Below are positions 1 to 12,343 of a DNA stretch of 64,000 nucleotides, piece by piece. Under the pieces are notes generated by a model, which had not been told where the DNA came from, ran no database searches, and was given only the letters and a program-made list of their open reading frames with translations. A program made the position numbers and the translations under genes. This DNA comes from Hyperoodon ampullatus (taxonomy: Eukaryota; Chordata; Mammalia; Artiodactyla; Ziphiidae): contig OX457068.1 of NCBI GenBank assembly GCA_949752795.1, positions 62,375,582-62,439,581 of the forward strand, given 5' to 3'. Each line of letters starts with the position of its first letter. Position 1 is the stretch's first letter.

Positions 1-2633
1 TATTGTTCTTCCATAAGGTCCACCAAGGCCACTGTGACCCTTCCAAGAAACCGGTTGCACATGTGCAGTGAGACAGAGAACATGAAGCATCTGCAAACCT
101 ACCACTCAGTGTCCCTTTTGTTTAGAAGTCATGCTGGCTATGTTTCTAAAAAGAAATCATGGAAAACTTGTCTATCAGTGTTTCAAATAAAAATAAAAGA
201 AGGTTGTGTTTGGATGTCATCTTCAACCCCCCTAACGTCTGCCCTGAGGGCCATAATAAAAGAATTCAAAACATTCTCACCCCTTCCCCCAGTAATAGTC
301 AGTCAAGGGACAACACTGGCTTCAGGGCAGGTCCTGGACAAGCCTTTGTCCTCTCCTTCACTATGGAGTGAGCTCTTTTTAAACCTGAGAGCGCATTCTG
401 ATTGCTGGCAAGCCCCAGGGAATGGTGGAAGGACAGGGCAGCAACACCAGGCATTAAAACTAACAGAGAATAAAGGTAAGTGAAACCCCTTGACCAACCT
501 CAGATACTTGGTTTCTCAAAATTCCCATTCATTACAACCAAGGAATTAAAAGAGGGCTTGCCTAGGAGGGCTTCCCCAGTTTGGGCTGACCCATAAACAA
601 GGAAATACCCGAATCTACAGACCTTTTAGTTTCATTTGACTGCCTGCAAAATTATAGGATGATTTGTTGCCTAAGACTCATGATCCAATATTCCTTTATC
701 AGAATGCCACACTTCAGGGAGAAAGTGTAGCTGGTGTTGGGCACAGGCCCAGACAGTGATGAAGTGCATTCATTGTCATTTGCAAGTGTTCCTTGCAGGG
801 ACATTTCTCTCAGGAACCTTGTGGAAGGAAGACAGAGTGGGCATAAACAATCTAGATGTTCTCCTCAAATAGTTAATGTCTACCAAGTCATTCATTCCTG
901 TCACTGCATGGTAGCCACAGTGCAGAACTTGGGAGATGTAAAGATGAAAGACAATTCAATATTCAAAGTTATTTCACAGATGGAATGATGGACTGAAATG
1001 AACAAGGGAAAATTTAATATGAAGTCTTGCATTTCAGTCGTGAAAATTCAAAGCATACCATTATGCAGAAGGAAGAGCACTTTCATACCCCTCTGCCCAC
1101 CCTTTCAGATACCATGTTGGGAAAGAAAGAAACTTCCCCTAACTCCCAGTCTCCCACTAAGTCCCACAACCTGGGGAATTCTCCCAGAGAAGAGACTGAG
1201 AGACAGGCAAAAACAAACCACCACAGGCTAACTATAAATATCTTCAAAATCTGCAAGGCTAGGTTTATTCAACATGGCCCTGAGGGCAGAGCTGGGATCA
1301 GGGGAAGCAGATTACAGCTCAGATAAAGGAAAGCCTCCCTCACACTGAGAACTGCCCAGACACAGGCAAAGCCACCTCCTGAGAGGCAGCCATCCACACC
1401 TCAACTTGCTGGAGCAATTTAGAGCCGACCTCTTCCACTCAGCACATCGTTCTACACATCTCTTCTTGCACCCCAGTTTTCTCACTTGTTAGAGTGCAAG
1501 CTTCCTTGAAAAAAGAGACTGATTGATTGTATCTACCTTTGTGTCCCACAGAATCTGTTGAGTATAGCACACTTAGAGAAACTGAACAAAAGTTGGTCGC
1601 ATCAAAATAAGCAGCCCTTTTCCTGCAGGATCCCACTGTGTGACCCTGAGAGGGGTGCCTGTCATCTCCAAACCTCAATGTCAACCGGTGGTCAGTAATT
1701 CTTTTTCCAGCCACATGGCCAGCAAGATACTCAGCAAAATATCTCCATACAACATATCATTAAAAGGGTGGATTTTTAAAAGGTGCATCCGAGCTGGTAG
1801 GAAAGGAAGAGAATCCCCAAGAGACTAGAAGGATTAGAAAAAGCATATACAGAGGGTTAAGAAAGCACTGGAGCTGGGGTTTACCAGATATCTGCCAATC
1901 CCTTGGGCCTAAGGCACATGGGGGTCGAGGGGAAGAGGGGAATGAAAGCCTGGGGGAAAAGCAGGGTGGGGGGGTCATATTAGACATGCCTGCATAAAAG
2001 GATGACACCCTCCTGGATGAGCCAGGACAGTTATGTGCCTGCTTGGGCCTTGGCTCTAGATGGAGTTGGGGCGGGGGTGGGGGGGGGAAATACATTTTTT
2101 GAAAAAGAGAGAGAAAGAATTCTTAATAAGCTCACAGGCACATGGAATGGCCACAGGGGGTCTGGGCAGCTACAGCCCCCAGAGCAGTCACTCCGGGTAC
2201 AACAGCTTCATTGATTTTTCACCAGTTTATGATAGAAAATTATGTATGTTGTGACTTAAAAAAAAGTTGAGAAGCACTGAATTAAGAAAACTAGGATACA
2301 GGCCTATACTCCCAAGAAAGAGACCACAGGATATTTTTCTGAAGAATATCCTCAACCCAAGAGGACATATCTAAAGACACTGGCAGTGCAACAGTCCACT
2401 CATATTATCCTATAGTGAAAACCAAAGTTAGCAAGTCCCACCCACACAGTGGGGCTTTAAATTCCCTTTTTAATCCAGCAGACAACCAAGCATCACTAGA
2501 TTTTTAAGGAAATCATCTATTATGAAAGACAGACTAAAACAAACAGATTTCCCTAAAAAGCAATGTGGAAGAAACAGAAAGATATGCAGGGAGAAAAACA
2601 CTTGAAACATAATGCTATCATTGATAACCTCAG
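1..2633. other. Mostly unique sequence, no gene recognised
   Basis: No long open frame, splice-flanked exon or clear young repeat is visible. Open stretches are short, overlap on both strands and resemble no family I know. G-rich runs stand out at about 1965-1976 and 2066-2089. The rest is probably intronic or intergenic sequence with decayed repeats I cannot assign. Confidence 0.5.
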
Positions 2634-2645
2634 AGAGATTTTTTT

Positions 2646-2882
2646 ATTTTTTTTTAACATTTATTTATTTATTTCGGCTGCACTGGGTCTTAGTTGCGGC
2701 ACATGGGATCTTTGTTGTGGCATGTGGGATCTTTAGTTGCAGTATGTGGGCTTCTTAGTTGTGGCATGCAGGCTTTTAGTTGAGACATGCATGTGGGATC
2801 TGTTCCCCAACCACAGATCAAACCTGGGCCCCCTGCATTGGGAGCACAGAATCTTACCCACTGGGCTACCAGGGAAGTCCCA
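2646..2882 (-). mobile_element. CHR-type tRNA-derived SINE, minus strand
   Basis: The minus strand starts gggacttccctggtagccca, as cetartiodactyl CHR SINEs do, and continues through the tRNA-like part and the long tRNA-unrelated part with repeated 'gttgtggcatg' units (read on the plus strand). It ends in an (AAAT)n-like tail at 2646-2675. An imperfect duplication of the type agag(a/g)tttttt lies on both sides (about 2634-2645 and 2883-2893). The ATTT-rich tail and divergence suggest the older CHR class rather than the young A-tailed class seen elsewhere here. Confidence 0.85.
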
Positions 2883-4580
2883 AGAGGTTTTTTAAAGTTA
2901 GAGTAATCATGAAATAAGAACAGGAAACTACAAAAAGTAATTTGGGGGCAACAATAAAATGTTTCTGGGTATTAAAAATATAACTGTAGAATTGAAATTT
3001 TGAATATTAAGTTTGGAAGATATTGTTGAAGAACTCTTCCAGAAAGTAAAGCAAAATGACAAAGATGGAAAACAGCAGAGAAAGATAATAAAATTAGAAG
3101 ATGAGTTTAGGAAGCTGATATCCATGGAAAGGAATTCCAGTTTCTTCTGATAAACAGAAAATTATCAATGAAAAGAGTCAAGAAAATTTCCCAGAAGTGA
3201 AGAACATATTTTCTAGACTGAATGGGCCTACCAAACACCCAGAGTAATACATGGTAATAGAGCCACAATAAGACACAAAATTCAAGACACTGAAGACAAA
3301 GAGAAGATACTTGGGGTGCGGGTGGGGAGGTGGGAAACGAGTTACTTACAAAGTAGTAACAATCAGAATGCCATCGGGATTCTCAGCTACAAACTAAAGA
3401 CAATGGAGAAATTCCCTCAAAATTATGAAAGAAAAGGACTTCAACATAAAATTCTCTTTTTTTAAGTCATGTTAACTAAGTGTGAAAGTAAAACAAAGAT
3501 ATATTACATGTAAAAATCTAAAAATAATTTACCCTTTGTGTACCCTTTCTGCAATAATTGCTGAGAAATGTGAGCCAAGAGCACAAAGAATTGATTGATG
3601 GGAGAAAGAGAAGACATGGGACCCAGGCAAAAAGTCAAGGGAAACTGCTAGGTAACTGGAGGGAAACTATCAAGACAACAGGTGTAGACCCAGCTAGGCA
3701 AGCAACCAGTCCCAGGTAGAGCAGAACGGAAGACAACTGGAAAGATATTGCCCAGATAATGGGATTTTTGGAACAAGAATGTGATTGAATACATGGAGAT
3801 CAGATATTCACCAAGGGGGCCAGGGTGGGTTTGGTTTCAATTAGTGACAAATACATAAAAAATGAAGCACACAAAAAGGAAAATATAATCTTAACCATAC
3901 AGAACACAAAAAGTACAAGGAAGGCAACATAAACAACTGTGAAAGTACTTATGTCATTATAATATTCATCTAGAAAAAATTACAAGATGTGGAAGGACGA
4001 GGAATGGGAACACAACACATGCGTTGGGATGAGAGGGTTCACATGAAAAAGAACTAAATTCTCCAAAAATCAAGTAGCACTCTATGCATGTTATTTAGAC
4101 CTGTGGAGAAAATGAACAAAATAATCAGTTAAAATTTGAAAGTGGATGGTTCTGAGGATTAAGAAAAAAGGTAAGGTGGACCTGGAAAGGAAAAAAACCA
4201 CTCTTTTTTATAAAAAACTTTGTGTATCTATTTACCCTTTAAACTATGTGCATGTTTAAAATTGATAAAATTTATCAATATTTTTACCTTGATAAAAATT
4301 ACAGCTAAATTTAAAAAATTGAAATATAATTTAAAACAAATATTCATAGCATGGGAGCAAAATATTAGAACAATCCAAATGTTACCAACAGAATGCAATA
4401 CAGCACTGAAAATGAATGAACTACAGCTAATACATCCATTTGGATAAATCTTAAAAACAAAATATTAAGCAAAAAAAGTGACAAAGCATATATACTGTAT
4501 AATTCCATTTATATAAACATCAAAACTAAATCTTACTTTCGAGTGCATACATAGGTGGTAAAATCAAAAGCAAGGGAAGG
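2883..4580 (+). mobile_element. Decayed old L1/HAL1 remnants
   Basis: Stretches around 3000-3480 resemble the 3-prime half of an L1/HAL1 ORF1, including the pattern giving 'asparagine-isoleucine-leucine-phenylalanine' after an 'aaaggacttcaacataaaat' motif. About 4310-4580 resembles the end of ORF2 and the 3-prime UTR of an old L1. Frames are broken everywhere. Boundaries and subfamily cannot be fixed by eye. Confidence 0.5.
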
Positions 4581-4769
4581 ATTAACTGAAAATTCAGGAC
4601 TGTGGCTATCTCTTGCAGGAAAGGAGGAGGATGTGATCAAGGAGCATTAAGTAACTACTTAATAATGTTTATTGCTAAGCAAGATGGTAGTACCAAGTGT
4701 CTGTTTCATTGTGTGTGTATGTATGTTTTTAACTGTGATATACATTCAGACAGTCTTTTGTGTTTCAGT

Positions 4770-5270
4770 TATGTATTGATTCATAATAAGCTAACCAAAA
4801 GTTAGTGTCTTAAAACAAGGTTTAAGATTTTCTTATGATTGTGCTTGTTGCCTGGGCTCAGCTGGAACTTCTTCTGCTCTCTGTGGAGTTGGCTGGGGTC
4901 ACTCAAGAGTCTGTGTTTAGCTAAAAGATTGGCTGGGACTGGGAACATCTAAAACAGCTTCACTTACATGCCCGGTGCCCTAACTGGAATAGCTGGCAAG
5001 GATGGGGTCTGACTAAGCCTTCCTCTGTTTACATGGTCTCTTTCCCTTCTGTGGTCCAGCCCAAGCTCCTATAAATGGCAGCTGGCTCCCAAAGGAGCAA
5101 AAGCAGAAGTTGACAGGACTCTTACAGTTTAAGGTTGGCAGTCACAGTGTGTCACTTCCACCATATTCTATGGGTAAATGCAAGCCATAAGACCAATACC
5201 ATCTCTTAATAAGGGTGTCTCTATGATGCAGGGATAAGAAGAATTTTTGCAGATAAGAGACTGCAGTAGT
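4770..5270 (+). repeat. Ancient interspersed repeat, family not assigned
   Basis: The block from 'gttagtgtcttaaaac' (about 4802) to 'ccaccatattctatggg' (about 5160-5176) matches a layout common in mammalian genomes, where a 'taaaacaac' start is followed by a clinic-like GC-richer core and 'ccatattctatt'. I recall the pattern but cannot name the family. No coding potential is seen. Confidence 0.35.
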
Positions 5271-5499
5271 ATATCAGAGGATCTAAGGATTAACAGGTTT
5301 TTAAAAGGTACATTTCATAAGAAAGCACAAGAAATAAGAAGGGAACTATAAAATAAATAAAGGGTTGATTTCATAAAAGTACCACTTCTCTAAAAGTCAA
5401 TATATAAAGCTCATGTAATTCCATTTTGAATACCAATGGTTATTTTTTAATTGGATAATTAATTTTTAATTAGATAATTAAAACTTTAATTGGATAATA

Positions 5500-5662
5500 A
5501 AGTTTACAAGCCAGGAAGAAAGCCCTAGCCAGAAACTAAATTTGCTGGCACCTTGATCTTGGACTTCCTAGCTTCCAGAGCCATGAGAAATAAATTTCTG
5601 TTGTTTAAGCCATCCAGTCTATGGTATTTTGTTGTGGCAGCCTGAGCAGATTAAAACACAAT
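5500..5662 (+). mobile_element. LTR fragment of MaLR (MST/MLT1) type
   Basis: The sequence 'ccttgatcttggacttcct' followed by 'gagaaataaatttctgttg', 'ccatccagtctatggtatt' and a final 'gattaaaaca' is the typical 3-prime part of a mammalian-apparent LTR retrotransposon LTR with its polyadenylation signal. Only the 3-prime part survives and no internal genes are present. Confidence 0.6.
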
Positions 5663-5879
5663 ATATATGGAATAAGGACAAAGAACACATTCTTATCTAA
5701 GATTGAGGATATAGAAGCTATAAAAGAAAAAATAGGTATATATGGTCATGAAAAATTGCAAAAAAAAAAAAAAAAAAAAACATGAGCTATTTGAACAGTA
5801 AAAGATCCCACAAAACAACAATAGTAAACAATAGCCCAAGGAAAAATATTTCTAATGTGGATGATATAAAATTAATACT

Positions 5880-6370
5880 TAAAATATGCAAAGAGAGCTC
5901 ACAAATGTCGTAAGAAAATGACAGTCATCACAGAAAAGTGGACAAATCAAATTAATTTTAAAAACCCACAGAGGAGCAAATCCAAATGGCCAGCAACATG
6001 ATAAGATGTTCATACTCACTATCAGGCATGGAAATAAATGTTACATAATAACTAAATATCACTGTATCCTTTTCTGATGAGCAAAAAAATCAAAAGCTGA
6101 AACTCTTACTCCTGATATGGACATAGAGAAACAGTATTCTCCTACATTGCTGGTTGAAATGTAAAGTATCACAACAATTTTGGATAGCCATCTAGTGCTA
6201 TCACTGAAATTGAAAATGCTTATGCTCTTTGACCTAACAATCCCACTTCTGGAAATCCATCCTATAGAAATAAAATCACTAGTACATAAGGACATATATT
6301 CTAGGGCATTTGTTGCAGCATTGTTCACAGTGAAAAAGAAAATGGAATCAAATAGACTGAGGGCTAACTA
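5880..6370 (+). mobile_element. Old L1 fragment (end of ORF2)
   Basis: From about 5990 the order is that of the C-terminal part of L1 ORF2: an 'atggccagcaacatg' motif, the region giving the 'antiparallel' zinc-knuckle area, then 'cccacttctggaaatccatcc' and 'gcagcattgttcacagtg'. The frame is heavily damaged. L1-A begins where this element stops. Confidence 0.6.
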
Positions 6371-8447
6371 AGCCTACCAGACTGCCCACAGTAGTCAGCC
6401 CACCACAAAAAAAGGACCCACACAGCCTACATAGGGAGCATATAGAACTGGTGATGAGAAGGGAGTGAACTCCTGGGATGCATAAGACGTCCCCTACAAA
6501 AGGCCACTTCTACAAGGTTGGGAAACATAACCAACCTTCCAGATACATAAAAATAAAAGTTAGGCAAAATGAGGTGACAGAGGAACACGTTTCAAATGAA
6601 AGAACAAGACAAAGCCACAGAAGAACAACTAAGTGAAGGAGAGATAGGCAATCTATCCAAGAAAGAGTACAGGGTAATGATTGTAAAGATGATCAAAGAA
6701 CTCAGGAGAAGAATGGACCACAGAGTAAGAAGTTAGAAGTTTTTAACAAAGAGTTAGAAAATAGAGCAACCAAACAGAATGAAGAATACAATAACTGAAA
6801 TAAAAATTACACTAGAAGAAATCAGCAGTAAACTAAATGATACAGAGAAATGCACAAGCAAGCTGGAAGACAGAGTAGTGGAAATCACTGATGTTGAACA
6901 GAAAAAAAAGAAAAAAGCTGGAAAGAAATAAGGAAAGTTTAAGAGATGTCTGGAACAACTTCTAGCACATTAATATTCACATTATAGGGATCCCAGGAGA
7001 AGAGAGAGAGAAAGGTGCTGAGAACATATTTGGAAACACAATAGCTGGAAAATTCCCTAATATGAGAAAGGAAGAGACATCCAAATCCAGAAAGAAAAGA
7101 GAGTCCCAAAGAGGATCAACACAAAGACACACTGTAAATTAAAATGGCAAAAATTAAAGATAAAGAGAGAATATTCAAAGCAGCAGGGGAAAAGCAACAA
7201 GTCACATATAAGGGAACTCCCATACAGCTATGAGCTGACTTTTCAGCAGAAACTGCAGGCAAGAAGGAAGTGGCACAATATATTTAAAGTGATGAAAGGA
7301 AAAACCTACAACCAAGAATACTCTACACAGCAAGGCTCTCATTTGGATTGGAGGGAGAGCTCAAAAGTTTTACAGACAAGCAAAAGATAAAAGAATTTAG
7401 CAACACCAAACCAGCTTAACAAGATATGTTAAAGGAACTTCTCTAAGAAAAAACCCCACAATTAGAAACTTGAAAATTGCAAAAGGAAAAAGCTCATCAG
7501 TAAAGGCAAATATACAATAAAGGTAGTAAATCATCCACGCACAAAGCTAGCAGAAAAGTTAAAAGAAAAAAGTAGTAAAATCATCTATGCACAATAAACA
7601 GTTGAAACACAAAATGATTAGATGTAAAACATGACCTCAAAAACAGTAATCATGAGAACAAGAGAGTACAAATGCAGGGCTGTTAAAATGCGATTGAAAT
7701 TAAGAGATCAGCAACTTAAAACAATCACACATATATAGAGATTGCTATGTATAAACGTCATGGTAACCACAAAACAAAAATCTATAATAGATACACACAG
7801 AAAAAAACCCAAAAAGAATCCAAACATAACACTAAAGATAGCCATCAAATCACAAGGGAAGATAACAGAAGAAGAAAAAAGGAAGATGAAAGAACTACAA
7901 AAATAATCAAAAACCAATTAACAAAGTGACAATAAGAACATAAATATCAATAATTACTTTACATGTAAAAGAACTAAATGCTCCAATCAAAAGACATAGA
8001 GTGGCTGAATGGATACAAAAACAAGACCTATATATATGCTGCCTATAAGAGACTCACTTCAGATTAAAAGACACATACAACTGAAAGTGAGGGGGTGGAA
8101 AAAGGTATTTCATGCAAATGGAAATCAAAAGAAAGAGGGTTAGCAATTTTATATGTGACAAAACAGACTTTAAAACAAAGACTATTACAAGAGACAAAGA
8201 AGGACATTACATACTGATCAGGGGATCAATCTGAAAAGAAGATATAACAATTATAAATACATATGTACCCAACATAGGAGCACCTAAATACACAAAGCAA
8301 ATATTAACAGACATAAAAGGAGAAATTGATGGTAACACAGCAATAGTAGGAGACTTTAACACCCCACTTACATCAATGGATAGATCATCCAGAAAGAAAA
8401 TCAGTAAGAACACTGGCCTTAAATGACACATTAGACCAGATAGACTT

Positions 8448-8500
<53 letters not shown>

Positions 8501-8850
8501 GAAAGATGATAGAACAGTCCATGGAAAAGCAGCAAAATACACATTCCTTTCATTTCCAGGTTCCACTGCACATGGAACAGTCTCCAGGATAGATTACATG
8601 ACAGGCCACAAAACAAGTCTCAGTAAACCCTAAACTTAAGAAAATTAAAATGATCTCAATCAACTTTTCCAACCAAAAGACTGGAAATTAACTACAAGGA
8701 AAAGAAAACTACAAAAAAAACAGAAACATGTGGAAGTTAAACAATATGCTACTGAACAACCAATGGATCACTGAAGAAATCAAAATTTTAAAAATACCTA
8801 GAGACAAATGGAAATGAAAACACAATGATCCAAAAATCTACGGGATTCAG
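6371..8850 (+). mobile_element. L1-A, 5-prime part (5'UTR end, ORF1, start of ORF2)
   Basis: This is the 5-prime half of an old plus-strand L1. A short piece of 5-prime UTR (to about 6590) is followed by a decayed ORF1 (about 6595-7445). Its coiled-coil region, RRM-like 'atcccaggagaagag' segment and C-terminal 'aaaagcaacaagtcacatat' segment are in the expected order. ORF2 starts near 7935 with the endonuclease region and has many stops. A CHR SINE interrupts the element at 8850; the L1 resumes at 10760-10777. The 5-prime boundary is approximate because I could not establish its own TSD. Confidence 0.8.
8447..8501 (+). repeat. (GATA)n microsatellite, about 13 units
   Basis: An uninterrupted run of gata/tagat repeats lies within the ORF2 endonuclease region of L1-A. 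It lies next to a native 'ttagaccagatagac' sequence that could have seeded slippage. Confidence 0.95.
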
Positions 8851-8890
8851 GGACTTCCCTGGTGGTTCAGTGGTTAAGAATCCGCCTGCC

Positions 8891-9080
8891 GGGCTTCCCT
8901 GGTGGCGCAGTGGTTGAGAGTCCGCCTACCGACGCAGGAGACACGGGTTCGTGCCCCGGTCCGGGAAGATCCCACATGCTGCGGAGCGGCTGGGCCCGTG
9001 AGCTATGGCCGCCGAGCCTGCGCGTCCGGAGCCTGTGCTCCGCAACGGGAGAGGCCACAGCAGTGAGAGGCCGGCGTACC

Positions 9081-9111
<31 letters not shown>
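8891..9111 (+). mobile_element. Young CHR SINE nested in the older CHR SINE
   Basis: It begins gggcttccctggtggcgcag, carries a well-kept pol III B box (gggttcgtgccccgg) and ends in a pure A run of about 30. A perfect 15-bp TSD, aagaatccgcctgcc, sits at 8876-8890 and 9112-9126. The head is derived from tRNA-Glu (established for CHR SINEs). The long pure tail and intact boxes suggest recent insertion. Confidence 0.95.
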
Positions 9112-9115
<4 letters not shown>

Positions 9116-9413
9116 ATCCGCCTGCCAATGCAGGGGACATGTTTTCAGCCCTGGTCCAGGAAGATCCCACATGCCGCAGAGCAACTAAGCCTGTGCACCA
9201 CAACTACTGAGCCTGTGCTCTAGAGCCCGCGAGCCACAACTACTGAAGCCCATGTACCACAACTACTGTGTCCATGTGCCACAACTACTGGAGCCTGTGC
9301 TCTGCAACAAAAGAAGCCACTGCAATAAGAAGCCCACACACCACAGCAAAGAGTAGCCCCCGCTCAGTGCAATTAGAGAAAGCCCACACACGGCAACAAA
9401 GACCCAATACAGC

Positions 9414-10704
9414 GTGTGTGGGAGGGGGTGGGTGGGGAAGGATGGCCAGCGAGATCCCGAGGTGAGGCTCGTGTGCCCGCCCCCGCCCTGGCCCCCAGCT
9501 CCCACCCGGTTGGCCCAGCTGAGCCATCATCAAGTCGATCCTCATCTTTAACCACCACGGGAAGCCGTGGCTCTCCAAGTTCTACCAGCCCTACAGTGAA
9601 GATACACAACAGCAAATCATCAGGGAGACTTTCCATTTGGTATCTAAGAGAGATGAAAATGTGTGTAATTTCCTAGAAGGAGGATTATTAATTGGAGGAT
9701 CTGACAACAAACTGATTTATAGACATTATGCAACATTATATTTTGTCTTCTGTGTGGATTCTTCAGAAAGTGAACTTGGAATTTTAGATCTAATTCAAGT
9801 ATTTGTGGAAACATTAGACAAGTGTTTTGAAAACGTCTGTGAACTGGATTTAATTTTCCATGTAAACAAGGTTCACAATATTCTTGCAGAAATGGTGATG
9901 GGAGGAATGGTATTGGAGACCAACATGAATGAGATTGTTACACAAATTGATGCACAAAATAAACTGGAGAAATCTGAGGCTGGCTTAGTGGGAGCTCCAG
10001 ACCCTGCTGTATCAGCTGTAAAGAATATGAATCTTCCTGAGAACCCAAGAAATATTAACATTGGTGACATCAGTATAAAAGTGCCAAACATGCTCTCTTT
10101 TAAATAAAAAATTTTAAAGGCCATTCCCAGGTAAAATCCAGGGGAAATGTCATCTAAGTTTACCATGCAGCTGTTTACCAAAAATAGAGGAGGAGAGTCT
10201 TAACTTTTGCTCTTGGATTTAAGTCAAGGTACTGTATAGAAGTTATGTAAAATCAGTATGGAAGTTCATTGTTGCTTTGCTTGCTCAGTGATTTTGAAGA
10301 AATTGAGTAGTTACAGTGTGATTTTTTTCTTTATTTTCTAAACTGCATTCCTATGGCCACCTAAGGCATGCCTCTATGTATTGGCTACTATAGTATTTTG
10401 AAAAGTGTTTGGGACATTTCTTTAAATTATGTATAACCCAAAATGTTGGTGTTTTGTATGGATCACAAATACAGCATTCCTTAATTCTTTCTGTTATTTG
10501 TCAGAATTGTTATTTAAAGAATGAAGTATGTATTACATGAAAACATTATGACCTTTTTCTCTTAGTTTAAATAAACTCCAAGGTAACTGGGCTTCTAAAG
10601 CACCATTCTGTTTGCCTGGTATCTACTTTAGCAATAATTTTTTTTATGACCCTCTGACTCAACCAAGTAAATAAAAATATATTTTATCACTGTTAAAAAA
10701 AAAA
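9414..10704 (+). pseudogene. AP3S1: Processed retrocopy of AP3S1 (AP-3 complex sigma-1 subunit)
   Basis: The parent gene encodes the small sigma subunit of the AP-3 adaptor, which sorts cargo to lysosome-related organelles. The reading frame 9526-10107 is open for 193 codons plus stop, the normal length. It reads IKSILIFNHHGKPWLSKF at the start and ends in IKVPNMLSFK, matching AP3S1 far better than AP3S2 as I recall them. The initiator codon is ATC instead of ATG, with an in-frame TGA directly upstream (9520-9522). It has no introns, carries a GC-rich 5-prime UTR (9414-9525), a long 3-prime UTR (10108-10692) and an A tail (10693-10707). It is flanked by a TSD, aaagacccaatacagc (9398-9413) and aaagacccaatgcagc (10705-10720). 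It is an L1-mobilised mRNA copy. Differences such as asparagine-to-histidine and arginine-to-tryptophan near the N terminus suggest it is not under selection. Confidence 0.95.
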
Positions 10705-10999
10705 AAAGACCCAATGCAGCCATAAATAAATAAATAAATAAATTTATATATTAAAAAAGAAATCTATGGGATTCAGCAAAAGCAGTTCTAAGAGAGAAGT
10801 TTTATAGTGATACAAACCTACCTCAGAAAACAAAAAAAAATCAAATAAACAACATAAAGGTAAACTAAAGGAACTAGAAAAAGAACAAACAAAACCCAAA
10901 GTTAGTAGAAGGAAAGAAATCATAAGGATCAGAACAGAAATAAATAAAATAGAGATTTAAAAAAAACAAAAATATCAGTAAAACTAAGAGCTGATTTTT

Positions 11000-11211
11000 T
11001 TAACATATTATTTATTTATTTATTTGGTTTCACCAGGTCTTAGTTGTAGCAGGCAGGCTCCTTAGTTGTGACTCACCAGTTCCTTAGTTGTGGCATGTGA
11101 ACTATTAGTTGTGGCATGCATGTGGGTTCTAGTTCCCTGACCAGGCATTGAACCTGGGTCCCCTGCACTGGGAGTGCAGAGTCTTAACCACTGCACCACC
11201 AGGGAAGTCCC
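11000..11211 (-). mobile_element. CHR SINE, minus strand, in L1-A
   Basis: Reading the minus strand, it starts gggacttccctggtggtgca and ends in an (AAAT)n tail around 11009-11023. A perfect 17-bp TSD, actaagagctgattttt, sits at 10983-10999 and 11212-11228. It belongs to the older, long CHR form with the 'gttgtggcatg' repeats. Confidence 0.93.
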
Positions 11212-12201
11212 ACTAAGAGCTGATTTTTGAGAAGATAAACAAAATTGATAAACCTTTAGCCAGATTCATCAAGATAAAAAGAGAGAGGGCCCAAATCAAT
11301 AAGATCAGAAATGAAAAAGGAGAAGTTACAACTGACACCACAGAAATACAAAGAATCATGAAACTATGACAAACAACTACATGCTAATAAAATGGACAAC
11401 CTGGAAGAAATGGACAAATTCCTAGAACTTACAATCTCCCAAGACTGAACCAGGAAGAAATAGGAAATATCAACAGAACAATTACCAGTAATGAAATTGA
11501 ATCACTAATTAAAAAAAAAAAAACTCCCCCAAACAAACAGAAGTCCAGGAAGAGATGGCCTCACAGGTGAATTCTACTAAATATGTAGGTAAGAGTTAAC
11601 ACCTATCTTTCTCAAACTACTCCTAAAACTTACAGAGGAAGGAATGCTTCCAAACTCATTCTATGAGGCCAGCATCACCCTGATACCAAAACTAGACAAA
11701 GGTTTCACAAAAAAGAAAATTACAGGCCAATATCACTGATGAACATAGATGCAAAAATCCTCAACAAAATATTAGCAAACCGAACCCAACAATACATTAA
11801 GTGGATCACACACCATGATCAAGTTGGATTTATCACAGGGATGCAAGGACTTTCAATATTTGCAAATCAATCAACGTGATACACCATGTTAACAAACTGA
11901 AGAATAAAAACCATATGATCATCTCAATAGATGCAGAAAAAGCTAAAAAGCTTTTGACAAAATTTAACATCCATTTATGATAAAAACTCTCCAGAAAGTG
12001 GGCATAGAGGGAACATACCTCAACATAATAAAGGCCATGTATGACAAACCCACAGCTAACATCATATTCAATGGTGAAAAGCTGAAAGTATTTCCTCTAA
12101 GATCAGGAACAAGACAAGGATGCACACTCTTGCCACTTTTACTTAGCATAGTATTGGAAGTCCCAGCCACAGCAATCAGACAAGAAAAAGAAATAAAAGG
12201 A

Positions 12202-12343
12202 GGGAATTCCCTGGCAGTCCAGTGGTTAGGACTCCACACTTTCACTGCCATGGGCCCAGGTTCAATCCCTGGTCAGGGAACTAAGATCCCACAAGCTGCT
12301 CAGCATGGCAAAAAAACAAAGAGAGAGAGAGAGAGAGAGAGAG
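12202..12343 (+). mobile_element. Short CHR SINE with (GA)n tail in L1-A
   Basis: It runs from gggaattccctggcagtcc through the B-box region (ggttcaatccctggtc) to a simple 'gccatggc'-type end, an A-rich stretch and (GA)12. Flanks share about seven bases (taaaagga before, taaagga after). This is the short CHR form lacking the tRNA-unrelated repeats. Confidence 0.85.

Larger units (their letters stand above)
8851..10759 (+). mobile_element. Older CHR SINE inside L1-A, split by two later insertions
   Basis: The element starts gggacttccctggtggttca-like at 8850-8869, and its 3-prime end with an (AAATA)n tail is at 10721-10759. Its flanks are a 17-bp TSD, aaatctacgggattcag at 8834-8850 and aaatctatgggattcag at 10760-10776 (16 of 17 identical). 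It is interrupted at 8890 by a young CHR SINE and at 9413 by an AP3S1 retrocopy. The central part carries repeated 'ccacaactactg' units typical of the long CHR form. It is therefore younger than L1-A and older than both insertions. Confidence 0.9.

Noticed and set aside
8447..8501. CRISPR-like or satellite array
   Set aside because: A simple tetranucleotide microsatellite; no spacers or longer repeat units anywhere in the window.
8862..9223. Open frames of about 100 codons across CHR SINEs, including poly-lysine runs
   Set aside because: They translate the tRNA-derived SINE and its A tail. The same pattern recurs at 45352, 47892 and 56419.
9414..10704. AP3S1 as a functional intron-containing gene
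   Set aside because: No introns, an A tail, TSDs and a lost ATG show a processed copy.
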